A DNA stretch of 64,000 bases from Nectonema munidae (GCA_030549495.1 JAUIRK010001059.1:806001-870000); one strand, 5' to 3'; shown: positions 11,325 to 23,565, numbered from the stretch's first letter. Numbers and translations are program-made. Notes: a model not told the origin generated them from the letters alone.

Positions 11325-12557
11325 TAGGGGCAACAAAAATTGACCTAAAAAATTCTGAAAAGTAGACAAATCAATGTAAAAAAATTAACTTTTAGAAAAA
11401 AAAAGTTGACCTAAAAATTTATAGAAATGAACTAACAATTGCTGTTATAATATAACATGAAATACTTGAAAATGTTCTCCTTCGAAAAATTTGTGTCTTT
11501 GGACATAAGTTTTTTAAGCATGGAAAAAGATCTCTCTACAGCTACTGTTGTAGCTTGACAATTTTGAAGGAGATCATAAAGATATGGAGACACACTTTTA
11601 TCATCCATCTTCATTATTTGAACTAGATCGTTTGAATTTATTCTTCTATCGAAATAAGTTTTTATATCACATTCATCTTCTTCAAAATGTAAATTTTCAT
11701 ACATTTCAAATGCCTTTAAATTTAAACTTTCTGTTTTTACGATCATCTCAATCAGTTGTCCATAACTTCTTTTGATACTAATCAAGTCCTTTATTAAGCT
11801 TTCTTTATTAACTGCTTCTTTTACTCTTCTTACTAAAATTCCTTCTTCTTCATCAAAAGTTAGCATATTAGGGTATAGCACCTTCAGTTGTTTACCTGCA
11901 GAAATATTATATTCCCCAGCATCGCTTAAAAATAAGCAAAAAACTTCTCTATTTATATCTAGCTGCTTAATTAAGTCGTCAAGAACAAATATCACTTTTT
12001 GCGAATTAATTGAGACATCAATGAACTTTGTCTTCACTGCATACATTGCACATATAGAAAAACGGAAGTAAGAGTCAAGAGTTCTGCTAACAGTGCTGCA
12101 TCGCATCTATAACCTTATCTGTTGACCTACACACGCTACACCAAGACTAAATTCTCCTTTAGCATCATAAATTGACAACAATCATATCTGTACAAAAAAT
12201 ATGTTTTCATTAGTAGGATAGCATAGAAATCTTTTTTATTTAAAATACAAGTGTGATGCACAGATATAATATTGCTAAGCTTGACCAATACTTCTGATGT
12301 ATTCACGGGTGGTATAGAGATGAGATGCCTTATGTTAAAGTTTTATTATATCAAATATCGTCAAATTCAAAAATTGACCTAACAAAAAAAATTGACTATA
12401 TGGAAAAAAGTTGACCCAACATAAAAAAGTTGACTTTAATTGACATAAAAAATACGAAAAAAAGTATATAAAACTGGAGATTTGTGTTACATCGTAAATC
12501 TATATAATTGTGCAGTTAAATCTAAAAAGTTGACTTTATTGACTTTTAACCGCCCTA
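11325..12557 (-). mobile_element. hAT transposon with partial transposase
   Basis: The left end TAGGGGCAACAAAAATTGAC and the right end, read on the minus strand as TAGGGCGGTTAAAAGTCAAT, are imperfect inverted repeats of hAT type. The flanks GTTATATT and ATTCTATT agree at six of eight positions and may be a decayed 8-bp target duplication. Short motifs GTTGAC and TTGACCTAA are repeated near both ends, as expected for subterminal transposase sites. The element carries the minus-strand transposase remnant at 11432-12106. Confidence 0.65.
11432..12106 (-). CDS. hAT transposase, C-terminal part
   Basis: This is a 224-residue open frame ending in the hAT dimerisation signature TTVAVERSFSMLKKLMSK, followed by FSKENIFKYFMLYYN. 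Upstream residues include FVLDDLIKQLDI and MLTFDEEEGILVRRVKEAVN. The frame is about a third of the length of a full hAT transposase (usually 600-700 residues), so the BED finger and most of the DDE catalytic domain are absent. It lies inside the element bounded at 11325 and 12557. The C-terminal segment is the best conserved part; the N-terminal 40 residues may be out of the original frame. Confidence 0.7.
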   Translation of the reverse strand: MRCSTVSRTLDSYFRFSICAMYAVKTKFIDVSINSQKVIFVLDDLIKQLDINREVFCLFLSDAGEYNISAGKQLKVLYPNMLTFDEEEGILVRRVKEAVNKESLIKDLISIKRSYGQLIEMIVKTESLNLKAFEMYENLHFEEDECDIKTYFDRRINSNDLVQIMKMDDKSVSPYLYDLLQNCQATTVAVERSFSMLKKLMSKDTNFSKENIFKYFMLYYNSNC

Positions 12558-13067
12558 ATTCTATTCGTTTTTATTAAGACTTATTTTTCTATCCGCCCAG
12601 CAATAAAAGCTTTGCCCACTTTACGAGATCCTGACTTGGCGATTTTTGTCAGTGAGGAATTTCTGGTTCAGGTGAAGTGTGTCTGTCTAAATACTATAAG
12701 TAAATACTAATATAACAAATTCTAAAAATTTGAAATAGCAAGATCCCAGTGTGTCTCTTCGAACTTATTTGGCTACAAAATAAATGGCTATATCAATGGC
12801 CACGCAACATTAGGACAGACAACGTAAAGAGCCACGAAAAAGTATATAGAGTGCGTGTGTAACGTCCACAACGTTTATTTGGTTATGCATCTAAATTTAT
12901 AAATGGACTGTATTCAGCTTACAATACATACTACTACCCTTTGCATAAATATCGATCTGTTTTATGAAATAGATTTGATTAAATCTTATGCTTTCCTAGC
13001 TCTTAGAAAGTAACTCTTAGAAACTTTGCGTAAATAAATAAAAGAGAACGATAAGTGTAGATTTTAC

Positions 13068-13148
13068 CTGCACACATGTTTTTGCAGCTTTGCTGAACAT
13101 TCCTATCCCAACTGCAGTAAGATTCCCAACCGCGACACCAATAAGAAT
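13068..13148 (-). CDS. ShK-like cysteine domain exon, copy B
   Basis: This 81-bp candidate exon lies between AG and GT (ATTTGAAG before, GTAAAATC after, minus strand). It reads SYWCRGWESYCSWDRNVQQS then CKNMCA. Length, phase (1-1) and cysteine spacing equal those of copy A at 7373-7453, and the intronic flanks are also similar for at least 60 bp on one side and about 110 bp on the other. The pair therefore arose by duplication of a segment, not by convergence. The protein is likely secreted, as ShK domains need disulfides, but no signal-peptide exon was identified. The rest of the gene may lie at higher coordinates or be lost. Confidence 0.6.
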
Positions 13149-13203
13149 CTTCAAATAAGTAACATTTCAAAAAGTTGTATTTCTTTAGAAGGAGAAAATA
13201 TAC

Positions 13204-13215
13204 CTGATTCAACGC
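13204..13215 (-). CDS. Candidate 12-nt microexon before ShK exon B
   Basis: On the minus strand the 12 bases GCGTTGAATCAG lie between ATTTATAG and GTATATTTTC. Placed before exon B they add VES in phase 1-1 and keep the frame, giving V-E-S-D-S-Y-W-C. The same bases, with one change, occur at the same place beside copy A (7544-7555), embedded in otherwise more diverged sequence. This is inference; transcript evidence is lacking. Confidence 0.35.
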
Positions 13216-14843
13216 CTATAAATATAATAAGTGTTAAAAGGTGTATATGGTGACGAATTTCATGATATCAGATCCCAACATTTTGGTATCTGCCTATAAA
13301 TTATATAAGAGAATCCTCACACTAGGATTGGCTTTGATTTCGGAATTGTGTATTTGTAATTTGTTGAGAATTATTGAAAGCATTACTTTATGCATTGTAC
13401 CTTGATTGACTGACAGCTCTGTAGCGAATTAAATAGGCACACGATATCTTTGTAAAAATCTGCTTAAAATCATATTTATAAGGTATAGTGTGAAGTTATA
13501 GTTATAATAAACGAATATTTTGTTGTTTAAACTCCGGCAATAAGTATATCAAAAAGGATGACCTACTAGGACTCACTAAGAAGGTGGAGATCATGATTGC
13601 TTTTTGTTCTTCCATGTGTCACTTTACATTTTGGTACTTTTTTATATCTATTTATTTCTTCAAAATTTAGCAAACTATATTAGCTAAAATACTAAAATAG
13701 TAGGCGTTCTGAATGTTTGAATTTTTTTCTTATTCAAAAGCAAAAACGGCTCATTGAAGTGTAAGATTGAGGCATTTCAAGATAATTGTGATATCTTCAG
13801 ATTATTTATAGCGGAAACACTAATTCTGCATAAATGTAATTTTACTGAATTAAGAAGACATGCAAGCAATTTTACAATTATACATCCCAAACATCAAAAC
13901 CTTTTTACTTCATATCAAAAGTTTGAAGTCATAGATATATTGGCCCATTTTTGTTGCATACTCCACACAGGACATCCCATAAACAAGCTAGTAAATGTAA
14001 AGTCAATTGTGAAGGAAAATTTCTCCTACAAGATATTGACGTTTTTTTAATTTTCCAATGTATTTATGCTTTGTTTTTATTTTAGTGCAATTGTTTTTGT
14101 GACAGTAGATGAGGGGTTAGTCAAATTGCGAGCTAGATCCCCGACTAAAATTTTGGATCTTTGCAAACCTCGTCTACGTTTAGCAATGATTCAAGGAACT
14201 TTTATGTACAAGTTTTGGATTTATGAAAAAGGAATTTTTTCGTGTCGGAAATATAATGCAAACTTTAGTTCACTACCCACATGTGCGTAACGGATTTTGA
14301 AGCGTCGCTTTTCCTTTATAAGGATTGGCTAGGAATAATGACTACACTATTTGTGCTACAGTTAGTTCAAACAGAACCTATGTGCCTGTAATTAGATCCA
14401 AATCATATTTAGAGAATCTAAAACTTTTTGAATGTGGGAGTAGATTTAAATATGCTGCTATACACGCATCATTCACTGCTTATATTGCGCGTAAACACGC
14501 ACGTGAGAATTTTGAGTATCTAGTATGAGAGAAACTTGGACAAGACTGAGTTCCAAAAATAAACTTACAACTAGAAACGAACCACAATCTACTTCTGGGG
14601 ATAAATCTTATTTTACCATATGTAAGCAAAAAAGAGGAACTACAATATGCAAATGTTGACAAAGAATTATGTGAAAGCCACCCTCGAATATACTTTCCCT
14701 TAATTGTCAATAAAATTGGTTTTCTACATATTTACAATTATTTTATCTTCCTGTTTCAGCTAGCTTGTGTTCATTTGTATATATTGTGTATATAAAAGAT
14801 TTTATGCAATTTAAGATTTTTCAATGATATTCTTATTCTAGAT
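13216..14843. other. Unassigned DNA with unrecognised open frames
   Basis: Plus-strand frames at 13754-14050, 14066-14290 and 14325-14528 lie in sequence less AT-rich than its surroundings and could be remnants of one coding region, but I recognise no family or motif. No promoter, splice pattern or RNA was identified. Confidence 0.35.
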
Positions 14844-15180
14844 CAGGGGTTCCCAACCGTAAAAAGATATTATTGTACGCGTAGCACTGGTGGTACGCGA
14901 AAGCCTTCCAAGTGGTACGCGAGATGTTTTCCAAAAATTCAAAAAAAGTACTTGCTTTCACAGAAATTCCCACACAGAGAAATGTAGTTTAATGTGAATT
15001 TGGCTAAAGTTCATTTTCTTTACTTCCGCAACTGTAATACATGTAAATATGTGTATATGCGTATAATCACACATTCTGTTGACTTAGTAGGTACAGTGCT
15101 GTGATTAATTAACTTACCATCTTCGTTATTGTTTAATTTTATCGATTATTATGTAAATTATTATATATATTCAATCTCCC

Positions 15181-15345
15181 ACCTGTATACTACGATGATT
15201 CATCTTCAACCTGTATACTATGATGATTCTTCTCCAACCTGTATTCTACGATGATTCTTCTCCAAACTATATACTATGATGATTCATCTCCAACCTGTAT
15301 ACTACGATAATTCATCTCCAACCTGTATACTACGATGGTTTCTAT
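15181..15345 (+). repeat. 28-bp minisatellite, about six copies
   Basis: The unit CTGTATACTACGATGATTC followed by ATCTCCAAC is repeated head to tail with a few substitutions. The same array occurs in both arms of the foldback at 52450-53988. The units are contiguous with no spacers, so this is not a CRISPR array. Confidence 0.85.
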
Positions 15346-15354
15346 TCCATGTAC

Positions 15355-15985
15355 AAATAACTAGGGAGACAATGTTCAACTTTCTGTTCACATTCTGCTA
15401 GATGTAAGATTTGATATACCTCATTCGGGGAGATGATGCTACATAAGTTATTACCTATATTTTTGCATTTTTTCACGATATTAAATAATAAATTTGTCAA
15501 ATAATCGAAAAATGTTCAAATCAAAAAATATTTATTTTTTTTAAATATATCGTTGGTTCCCCTTACTTTTAGTTTCGTATGTGCATAATTTGATAAAAAT
15601 TAATTATTAAAGACTAGGTTTATCTTTCTATTTTAAAAGTAAGCGGAGCCAACGATATATTTAAAAAGAATAAATATTTTTTGATTTGAACATTTTTCGA
15701 TTATTTGACAAATATAATATTTAAAATCGTGCAAATTGCAAAGTATAGGTAATAACTTTTGTAACATCGTATGAGGTAGCAAAATATGAATAGAAAGTTT
15801 CATATTTTTGTTTTTTTAAAGAATATTTTTCGATTCTTTGATTACAGAATTTTATTTTGATTATTTAACAAATATATTATTTAATATCGTGAAATATTGC
15901 AAAAATATAGGTAATAACTTATCTAACATCCTCTCCCCAAATGAGTTATATCAAATCTTACATCTAGCAAAATATGAACTGATAG
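15355..15985. repeat. Palindrome related to the 52-kb foldback
   Basis: Arms containing TCGAAAAATGTTCAAATC, AAATATATCGTTGG and CCTTACTTTTAG face their complements across a centre near 15600. Outer parts (TAAGATTTGATATACCTCAT and its complement near 15940-15960) also pair. The sequence is a shorter copy of the foldback at 52450-53988 and lacks its outermost ends. Confidence 0.75.
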
Positions 15986-16173
15986 ATTCTTGGAGTTATA
16001 GATTCTGATAGATTTTTGCGTCAAATCAAGATGCCCAAACGACAGCATAGCGATCAATATATTAATTTTGGTATGGTCAAAAACTAATCGTAAAAGTTAG
16101 GTGGTACGCACCTACAGAATAAGTCCATAAGTGGTACACAGCAACAAAAAGTTTGGGAAACCCTGTTCTAGAT

Positions 16174-17706
16174 GGACAATAGTTTATTTCATTTATACAC
16201 AGGCCCTGATACATTTTTTGGGTTTATTTTTATTTTATATTTTCGCAAAATGGTGTATACCTCTGACTAAAAGTAGTTCTTACTTTTCCATTTCAGTTTT
16301 TGACATTTGTTTTACCTTTATTTAAGAGAAAAGGAGGCAAATTTTATGACTTCATTCATAGAACACGTGTTTGGTAGCGCTATTCAGCTAGTTACGGACA
16401 AAATTTCAACACACACACCCACATATATATATATTTAGATGAGAAATGCTATCTATTACTTTGGAAGAAGAGAAAAAAGTAAGCAACTATGATGAAAAGC
16501 AGTTTAGCCATGGTTACAACTCTAAAGGAAAGTAGATATCTCCCTCATTCTACCATGCTTTTTATACAAAAACTTTATTTGCACAAAAAGAGAAGAATGC
16601 TTTGCAATAAATGCCATTACAAATATTGAAATACTGTGTTTTCTTTGTTAATCAAACATTGACATTGTGAAACACTTTATAGGGAGGGAAAAAGGCGTGC
16701 ACTTGTTTAGCTGAAAAATCTGTTTCGTTGCAACGCAAATAAATAACGTTGTTGAATCAGGCATCGTTTCTTTGCTGGATCTGGTGATGATTATAAAATA
16801 AATATGCTATTGCATACTGTTCAAGGCCGATTTCAAAATTTGTGTGTTAGGTATCCTTTTTGTAAGAATAAAATTTTGCATGTTACATTCATTTTACAAG
16901 TTAAATTTTAAAATGGAAAATGAAATCTTGCAAGGACAGAATAAAAGATTGAGGAAGGCACTATATGAAAATGTGTATATTTATATATTCCAAAAGAGTT
17001 CGAGGGGGGGGGGGGGTCTAGAGAAGAATCCTCCCCCTTATCGAAAGGCTTCTAAACAGATATTTAAGAAGATTTGTCTCCTGTGTTGCTGTGCTTAGGT
17101 AAATATTAATATAGATACTTAACTTTTTTTGTAAGAGCTTATTTATTTACGAATCTTCCCGAATGCAAAATATTAAAACAATAAGACATTATAGTAGCGT
17201 GTACTGTACACTGTTCATTAGGCCTCAAGTACTGGTAATAGTTATCCATTTTTTAGGTTTTCTATGTAATGTGAATGGACTATCAAAAACTCTTTCGCAA
17301 ATAATCATAACTACTTCTGGGACCTCGATTTTAATGGAGAACGTAGCAATGCCTTGAAAACCTACATAACCAAGTATAAATCTTCTCTACACGAAAGAGC
17401 TGCCGTATTCAAATGCACTAAGAAGTGGTAAAAGGGTTTCCAAAAGATCTTGGCCGTGAAGAAATTTCTGCTTTCGAGTGATATATCTTTCAAAACAATT
17501 TTTAAGAAGGTTTGGCTGAATTAAACTGAGTGAATATATCTGCATATCACGTGATAATACAACACATGATACTAAAGATAAGATCTGAGATCCGGTTTAG
17601 TCTATGAAAAAATTAATTTCTGATGAAAGTAGAGCTAACAAGAAAAGATAATCATAGAATCAATATCTGTATAGAGGGTTATCAAAGGGTTTCAAAATTT
17701 GTCAAT
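16174..17706. other. Intergenic DNA, no gene recognised
   Basis: AT-rich sequence with a polyG tract at about 17004-17016 and a nearby TCCTCCCCC. No convincing open frame or domain was found. Confidence 0.5.
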
Positions 17707-18095
17707 CAGTTACATCTAAGTTTTCGGAAGTTGATTTTTTAATTACTTATATCAATAATAACATCGAAATTGATGTCATTTCACTGCAGGAAACGTAGCT
17801 GAATAACGAGACAGTTCTTTTACACTAGAAAAAGATAACTTTTTAAATAGTCCTACCGCATTGGCTAAACACTGTGGATGGAACAGCTTTTTTGATTCAT
17901 AATAATAAGCATGCTTTCAAAAGAATAGTAGGCAACCCTGATGGAAACTATTCTAGCTTCGAAAGTATATCTATTGGAATTATTCTTAGAAGCTGCAGCA
18001 CTTTATTTATACATAAGATATATCGACCTCCATCAATCTCTAAAAGTATTGATTTATTTATGGAAGAATTTTCAATGTTTATTGCATCGATTAGC
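17707..18095 (+). repeat. 389-bp duplicate, copy B
   Basis: Nearly identical to 8893-9281, including the shared in-frame TAG after DVISLQET. It continues into the rest of the LINE, so this is the parental context and the 8.9-kb copy is an excerpt. Confidence 0.85.
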
Positions 18096-19690
18096 AATAC
18101 TTGAAGCATAATAGTAGGTGATTTCAATAATTCAATTCACTGAATATTGATTTAGATTACAAAGTGCATGCCTTCCATGATATTTTAATGCTATATGCTA
18201 TATGAAACCAACTATTACTAAAGCTACAAGACCAATTGCTATAACTAGATATGCCTCTTTTATATTTCCTTCTATACTTTCAGACCATTATCCCATCATC
18301 ATCTCGATAGATGAAGAATTAAGGCAATTTAAAATCACGCGTTCGTAATGTTTTTCATCAGTTTTCTTTTATTAGTGATGTAGATCATTTTGATTGGATC
18401 CTTTTCATGATTTTCCAGAAACTTTAGCCTCCCTTCTGGTCGAAAAGATCAGTTAAATAATAAAATCGAAGACCACTATGGAACTTATAGAGTTTAAGAA
18501 TAAATATAAGCATAAACGCAAAAGTTGGATTTCATTTGAAGTAATAAATTTGATAACATTTAAAATTAAAAAGAAACTCATCAGACACACAAACGAAAGA
18601 GCTTTTGTTTTCTATAGAAATAAAATCAAAGGTATGATAAAAATTTGAAAAAAAAATATTACTTAAAAATCTTCAATAAACCTCATGTTTGGAATAAAGT
18701 AAATTTTTTGGTTAAAGGCAAAAATGATCGTAGTGTTAAAATTGACGATGGCAACGGTATAATTAGTGATACTCAATTAGTTGTCAATAAATTGTGTGAA
18801 TATTTTTCAAATCTCAGCGAATCTGACAGCCTAGATAAGGAATCTTTCAAAACCTTTTTGATTAAGCAGCCTACTTCATTCGAATTTGGATAAATCAGGT
18901 ATAATGATATTTTACAGGCAATAATAAGCATTAAATCAAAATCAACTGAAAACATGTATGGCATATCTTTGAATAATATGATTTTCAATTCTATAAAGAA
19001 ATATTTGTTGATCGCATTCAATTCAAGTTTGGAATTTAAAATTTTTCCTAAATCCTTCAAAATTTCCAAAGTTGTTCCAGTTTTGAAAAAAGGTAGCCGA
19101 TATGCAATCACTAAATTCCGCGTCCGATCAGCATTACAAGTAACATTTCCAAAATATTTGAAAAAATAATGTATGAGCAAGTCATGTCTCACATACATGA
19201 AAAAGATGTTTTGTATAAATATCAATTTGCGTTCAGCCCACATTATTCTATGAGTCATTTACATAGCTTTTTTTAAATCAAATAAGAACACATTTAAAAA
19301 TGTCAGATGAGGGACTCGCATTATCTATAGATTTCAATGGTCTTTGATTGCCTTTCACATCCTATTCTTTTGACTAAGTTAACATTCTTTGCATTTTCAT
19401 CTGTCAGTTTCAGATAGTTGAGATTGGTGGTTTTAGATCGATTGTAACTAAAATTGAAAAAGGAGTACCTCAAGGATCCATACTTGGACCACTTCTATTC
19501 GCCCTCTACATTAACGATTTATACAAGACCTATCTATATCCTCCAAATACTTACTATTTGATGATGAGGTAATAATAATAATAATACATATTTCATTTCT
19601 TACAAAATCTTTAGATAAAATTGGTCAAGTTTTAAATCCAATTTGCCGTGATTTAAATGATATGAAAGTAAATTTTGATAAAACCAAATG
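17707..19690 (+). mobile_element. Degenerate CR1/Jockey-like LINE
   Basis: From the 5' side, the endonuclease piece (YRPPSISKSIDLFMEEFS) is the second copy of the 389-bp duplicate. It is followed by a linker (WNKVNFLVKGKN, VVNKLCEYFSNL at 18645-18893), then the reverse transcriptase entry motif KISKVVPVLKKGSR near 19060, and [20 protein letters not shown] near 19467-19526. The catalytic YADD box is replaced by a degenerate LFDDEV near 19557, followed by a TAA microsatellite. Stops and frame changes are spread throughout. The 3' end is cut off where the BEL/Pao fossil begins at about 19693. Confidence 0.8.
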
Positions 19691-19692
19691 TT

Positions 19693-20700
19693 GACTCAGG
19701 CGAACACTCCCTCTGTGCTGAAAAAGTCTTCTAACACTTTAGCATACATATGAAAGTTAGTCGAGATTACTGATCCGTTATCGCCTTCCCTTGATAAACG
19801 TCCCAAAACTGTCCTACCTAACAGAGATTCCGAGAGTACCAAGTCTTTGTAAGTACGTTGTGGATAGGGGTGGAGATGTACGAAATTTACTCCAAGTAAA
19901 AGTTCCAGGTCACCCGTTGCACAGCTCAATTCATTGTCTGGAATATGAAATATCTTAGCTAAATCTTCTCTCCTAAAGCTCTTAATACATGATGATATAT
20001 TTTTAACGCCAAAAGCAGCAACTAATTGCAATTTTTGTCATCAATAATTGTGAAAGACAAGTTATGAGTTCCCAAGGTAAGAAGCTTTCTTTTCTCTGCC
20101 AGTTTTCCTTTCTTTAAAGAGACTGTTGATCCACTGTCAACTAAAATATTTATGCTACTAAAATTATGTTTATAAACTTTCCCTTCAATTATTGGAAGCA
20201 GAATTTGTGAAGTTTTTGAGATGTACTCTTATTTGAAAACGCACTGTTGATATAATTCTTGTTAACACATATTTCGTGCATGGAAGGATGGTGAGATAAG
20301 TTATCATTACTTTTATGATTAGTCCTCAAACACGAAGAACAAAATTTAAACCTCATAGCAAACTCTCTGAGCAAATCTAAATTTGAATTCAAAAAATTTT
20401 ACACTATTTTGCCAACTGTGTATTACTGTTATGCCATAAACAACGTTTTTGTTCCAACTCATCATAGTGTGCCATCTTCCAAGGAAAAGCTCTTTGTTGT
20501 TTAGATGTATCTGCAAAATTAACTCTATTCACCCTGGAGTGATCAACTTGATTTGAAGACCCAAATTCATATGGTTAAATTCAAATATGGGTTGTTGTAC
20601 CGCTTATCCAAACATTGAAGTATTTTTTCAACATCCTCTCCACAAAATTTGACTAATTCCAAAGATTTCAAAACAAAGAAAGCAATCCCGGAACCGTAAA
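19693..20700 (-). mobile_element. BEL/Pao retrotransposon fossil (gag and protease region)
   Basis: Minus-strand coding traces resemble the zinc-knuckle end of gag (KFCSSCLRTNHKSN) and the BEL/Pao protease (VQLVAAFGVKNI-like, LLLGVNFVHLHP). It is broken and partial, with several breaks, no terminal repeats and no polymerase region in place. It abuts the 3' side of the LINE at 17.7-19.7 kb. Family assignment rests on motif resemblance only; age looks old. Confidence 0.65.
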
Positions 20701-23559
20701 CGGGGAAAATGTGCGTCATGAAATCTCTTTTAAACATTTAATATTCGCTTAGATTCCCTTCAAAACGCTTCATTTTTGGCAATTCAAACCTAATCATGTT
20801 TTGTACTGGACTTGAAACATTGGGTTTTTATTATCAAATCGTCATCCTTAATCTAGTTAACCACATTCCGATTGACCATTGCAGCGTATTCCTTTTAATT
20901 CACTGAACTGATGGTTGAGGTTAAAATGGAGAAAGTTTAGAAATATGGGCATGCTTTCCCAGTTTAGGCGTCATTCACAATTGATATCAACCAAAAACTG
21001 AACGGGGGGCGGTTGTTGATAAGTTGACAAATGAAGAATTTGTAAACTAAATAAATAGCCCAAAGTTGAGTAACAGGAAGAAACTATGCAAAGAACTGAG
21101 TCGACTGCCTATTTATCAGGCAAAAGAGAGACTACAAGTAAAAAAGCCAAAGAAATTAATGGAAGGATTCAAACTTTAAAACATAGACTCCAAAATGAAG
21201 AAATGTCAACATTTGAATTTTTACGTGGCATTACCTATATTATCAAATATTGAATAAATATACTTAAAATTTTTTAACAAAACCTTGCTTTATCAATTCT
21301 AAATAGATTGTATTGATTTTTTAACTTTCTCTATAAAAGTTTTGACGTTGATGTTAGCACATACGACCTCCTTTTTAATGTTATAAAAATTTTAAATAAA
21401 GTATATCAGCTTTACTACTTTTATAAACCTAGAAAAAGAAATCCTCTCAATCGAACAGTTTCCCATTATTTTTATAATGAATAGGAATATTTCTGTTGTA
21501 AAAACAAAAGGTTTTTTATTGTAAAAAACAAATTATGATCGTGTTCTTCCAAGATTAATTTTCCTAGTCGAAACGGACAATTATATGACTAAACAGATGG
21601 TCTCAAATGAACTATTTTGGTATACTAGCTATTTTGGAACAAGCTGTTTTGGTATACTAGCTATTTTGGTCAAGCTATTTCAGAACTAGCTATTTAGTCT
21701 TATAATAATCTATTTTCTCGTTTCCTTTTTGTAGATTTATAATTAGTAGAGCAGAAGCCTCTAAACGTAGATGTTTGAGTTGGTGCACTAAAAAAAGGAA
21801 ATAGATTTACATTTTTTTTTCACATTCAGTCAAACTGTCTCTTTTTCGGTGTTCACGCTGTAGAATAAATCTTAAATTCCTCCTAACAGTACCACAAATG
21901 GAAAAAATTGTTATCTTTGGCCCATATATACAATTCATAACAGATGAATACCACAATCAAAGGAAACGGAAAATCATCTTTTGAGAATGTTAGCAGACTT
22001 GAAGTACTCTTTATCAAATAATATGCCTAATAATGTCCTAATCTATCAGAAGGATCTCTTTGTCTTTTTGAATCAAATCATATGAAAGTGCAGATGATAT
22101 ACATCTCTACAAACTGCAGTTTTCAAAAAAGCATTGCCATATTTTTCTAGAAAGAGATCTTTGACGTCAATCTGTCGTTCTTTTGACTGCCGATATATAT
22201 AAAAGAAGCTAATCAAGCCAGTAAATTCTCGATTGCGAAATGTAGAAACGAATTTGAATATTACCTGTAATTTTTATCTTTTTCGTCAATTCATAAATAT
22301 GCTTCATCATATTCTGGGTGAAGGAGACTAAAATTTTTTATTACAACTTTCAGATTTTTTGAATTATCTTTTAGACACAGTGTGAAAGAAATTATGTTTG
22401 TTGGGGATCTTCTCCCTTGAGCATCTATGGGTTGGCAAAAAATCGCTTCCATCTGGTTCTTAAAGGGAATCTCTCCCTTCTTGTTCAATTTCTTCCTCTT
22501 CATTCTGTCTGTTGATCTCAGGTTCACAATCAAGCAGGGAAAAAAGTACTGAACCATAAGTTTCCCAATTAAAACTACTTGTTTTATAACTGAAGAGCTC
22601 ATTGTATAAAGAGAGTAACGATTAGAAAGATAGAGTAGATGGAATAAAAACTTTCAATAATCAAATGTTGTCCTGAACACAGCATCTACTGAAACTGTTT
22701 GACTCAAGCTCGCATGAAAAAAGTAGGCTGTACTGCATTCTTTTTGAACTCAGAGTAAATTTTTCTCAAATCCTCCATTATTCCCATAATCTTCTTATGA
22801 GATATTTAAATGTCAAAATTAAGATATTTGAAAAAAAAAATTCTGTTTGGAAAATATGGAATATTTGTGCTCGAAATCAATCATTCACTTGTATTAGAAA
22901 ATCATTATCTTCTGATATTAGTTTTATCCAAATATTTTAATTCAAAGGTTTGGGATGAAAGCTTTCCATTCCTCATCTAAATGTTCTCCAAAAGATTGCA
23001 CTCTTGAAGAAAGGCTAAATACAGCTCAAAGCATACAAAGAAATAAATTGCATGCTGAATTTCATGACTATAAAGATAATTCATCAGAAACAAGAAGTTA
23101 TTTTGTCAGTCTACATATGTACCTTTATTTTCTGATAAAGAGCGTCAAGAAAACAAAGTTAACTATTTTCGGGCTGTTGTAAATTTTCAAATGCTCAATT
23201 CTAAAGTTACTAGACTGAATTGCATACTAGACTGAAGACATGTGCATAATAAGATTGCAAATTGTCCCTGTTTTATTGGGGGCATTTGAAACTAAATCCC
23301 TCTGGGTATAAAAGATTTCCGACTTTTCATTCACCTATTTTAGCATTTAAAAATAGAGGCTTAGAAAAAGCTACCTCTAAATATGATTAATGATCTCTTT
23401 TCTTCCTGTATTTTCATATTAGTCCTTTGTGTAGGGAATAAAAAGTTCGTTCAAGATCTTTCAAGCTCATATTTGTTCCTGTTTGCTTACTTTTAAAAAT
23501 ATAGCCCATCTAATGAATAGAGTTATTCTTTAAAAAATACAAAAGTAAAAACAAATAAA
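20701..23559. other. Intergenic DNA 3' of the TFIIB gene, no gene recognised
   Basis: Short open frames at 22291-22602 (minus) and 22955-23182 (plus) match no family I know. A short direct repeat (TTTTGGTATACTAGCTATTT twice) lies at about 21615-21670. Further BEL/Pao-like traces may extend to about 20960. Confidence 0.4.
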
Positions 23560-23565
23560 TTTATT
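23560..23565 (-). promoter_or_regulatory. TFIIB polyadenylation signal
   Basis: AATAAA on the minus strand, about 250 bases after the TFIIB stop codon and within GAATAAATTT. It is the first canonical signal past the stop that I noticed, giving a 3' untranslated region of roughly 270 bases. Confidence 0.55.

Larger units (their letters stand above)
14844..16165. mobile_element. Non-autonomous hAT with perfect 8-bp target duplication
   Basis: The element begins CAGGGGTTCCCAACCG and ends, read on the minus strand, CAGGGTTTCCCAAACTTTTT. It is flanked on both sides by TTCTAGAT (14836-14843 and 16166-16173), a perfect 8-bp target duplication as made by hAT transposases. GTGGTACGC motifs lie near both ends. 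It has no transposase; the interior is filled by a minisatellite (15181-15345) and a long palindrome related to the foldback at 52450-53988, so that element probably landed inside this one. Confidence 0.85.

Noticed and set aside
11584-12071. Two plus-strand open frames
   Set aside because: Shadows of the hAT transposase frame on the minus strand at 11432-12106.
15181-15345. CRISPR-like array
   Set aside because: Units are contiguous with no spacers, in eukaryotic DNA, and the same units sit in the arms of a foldback element.
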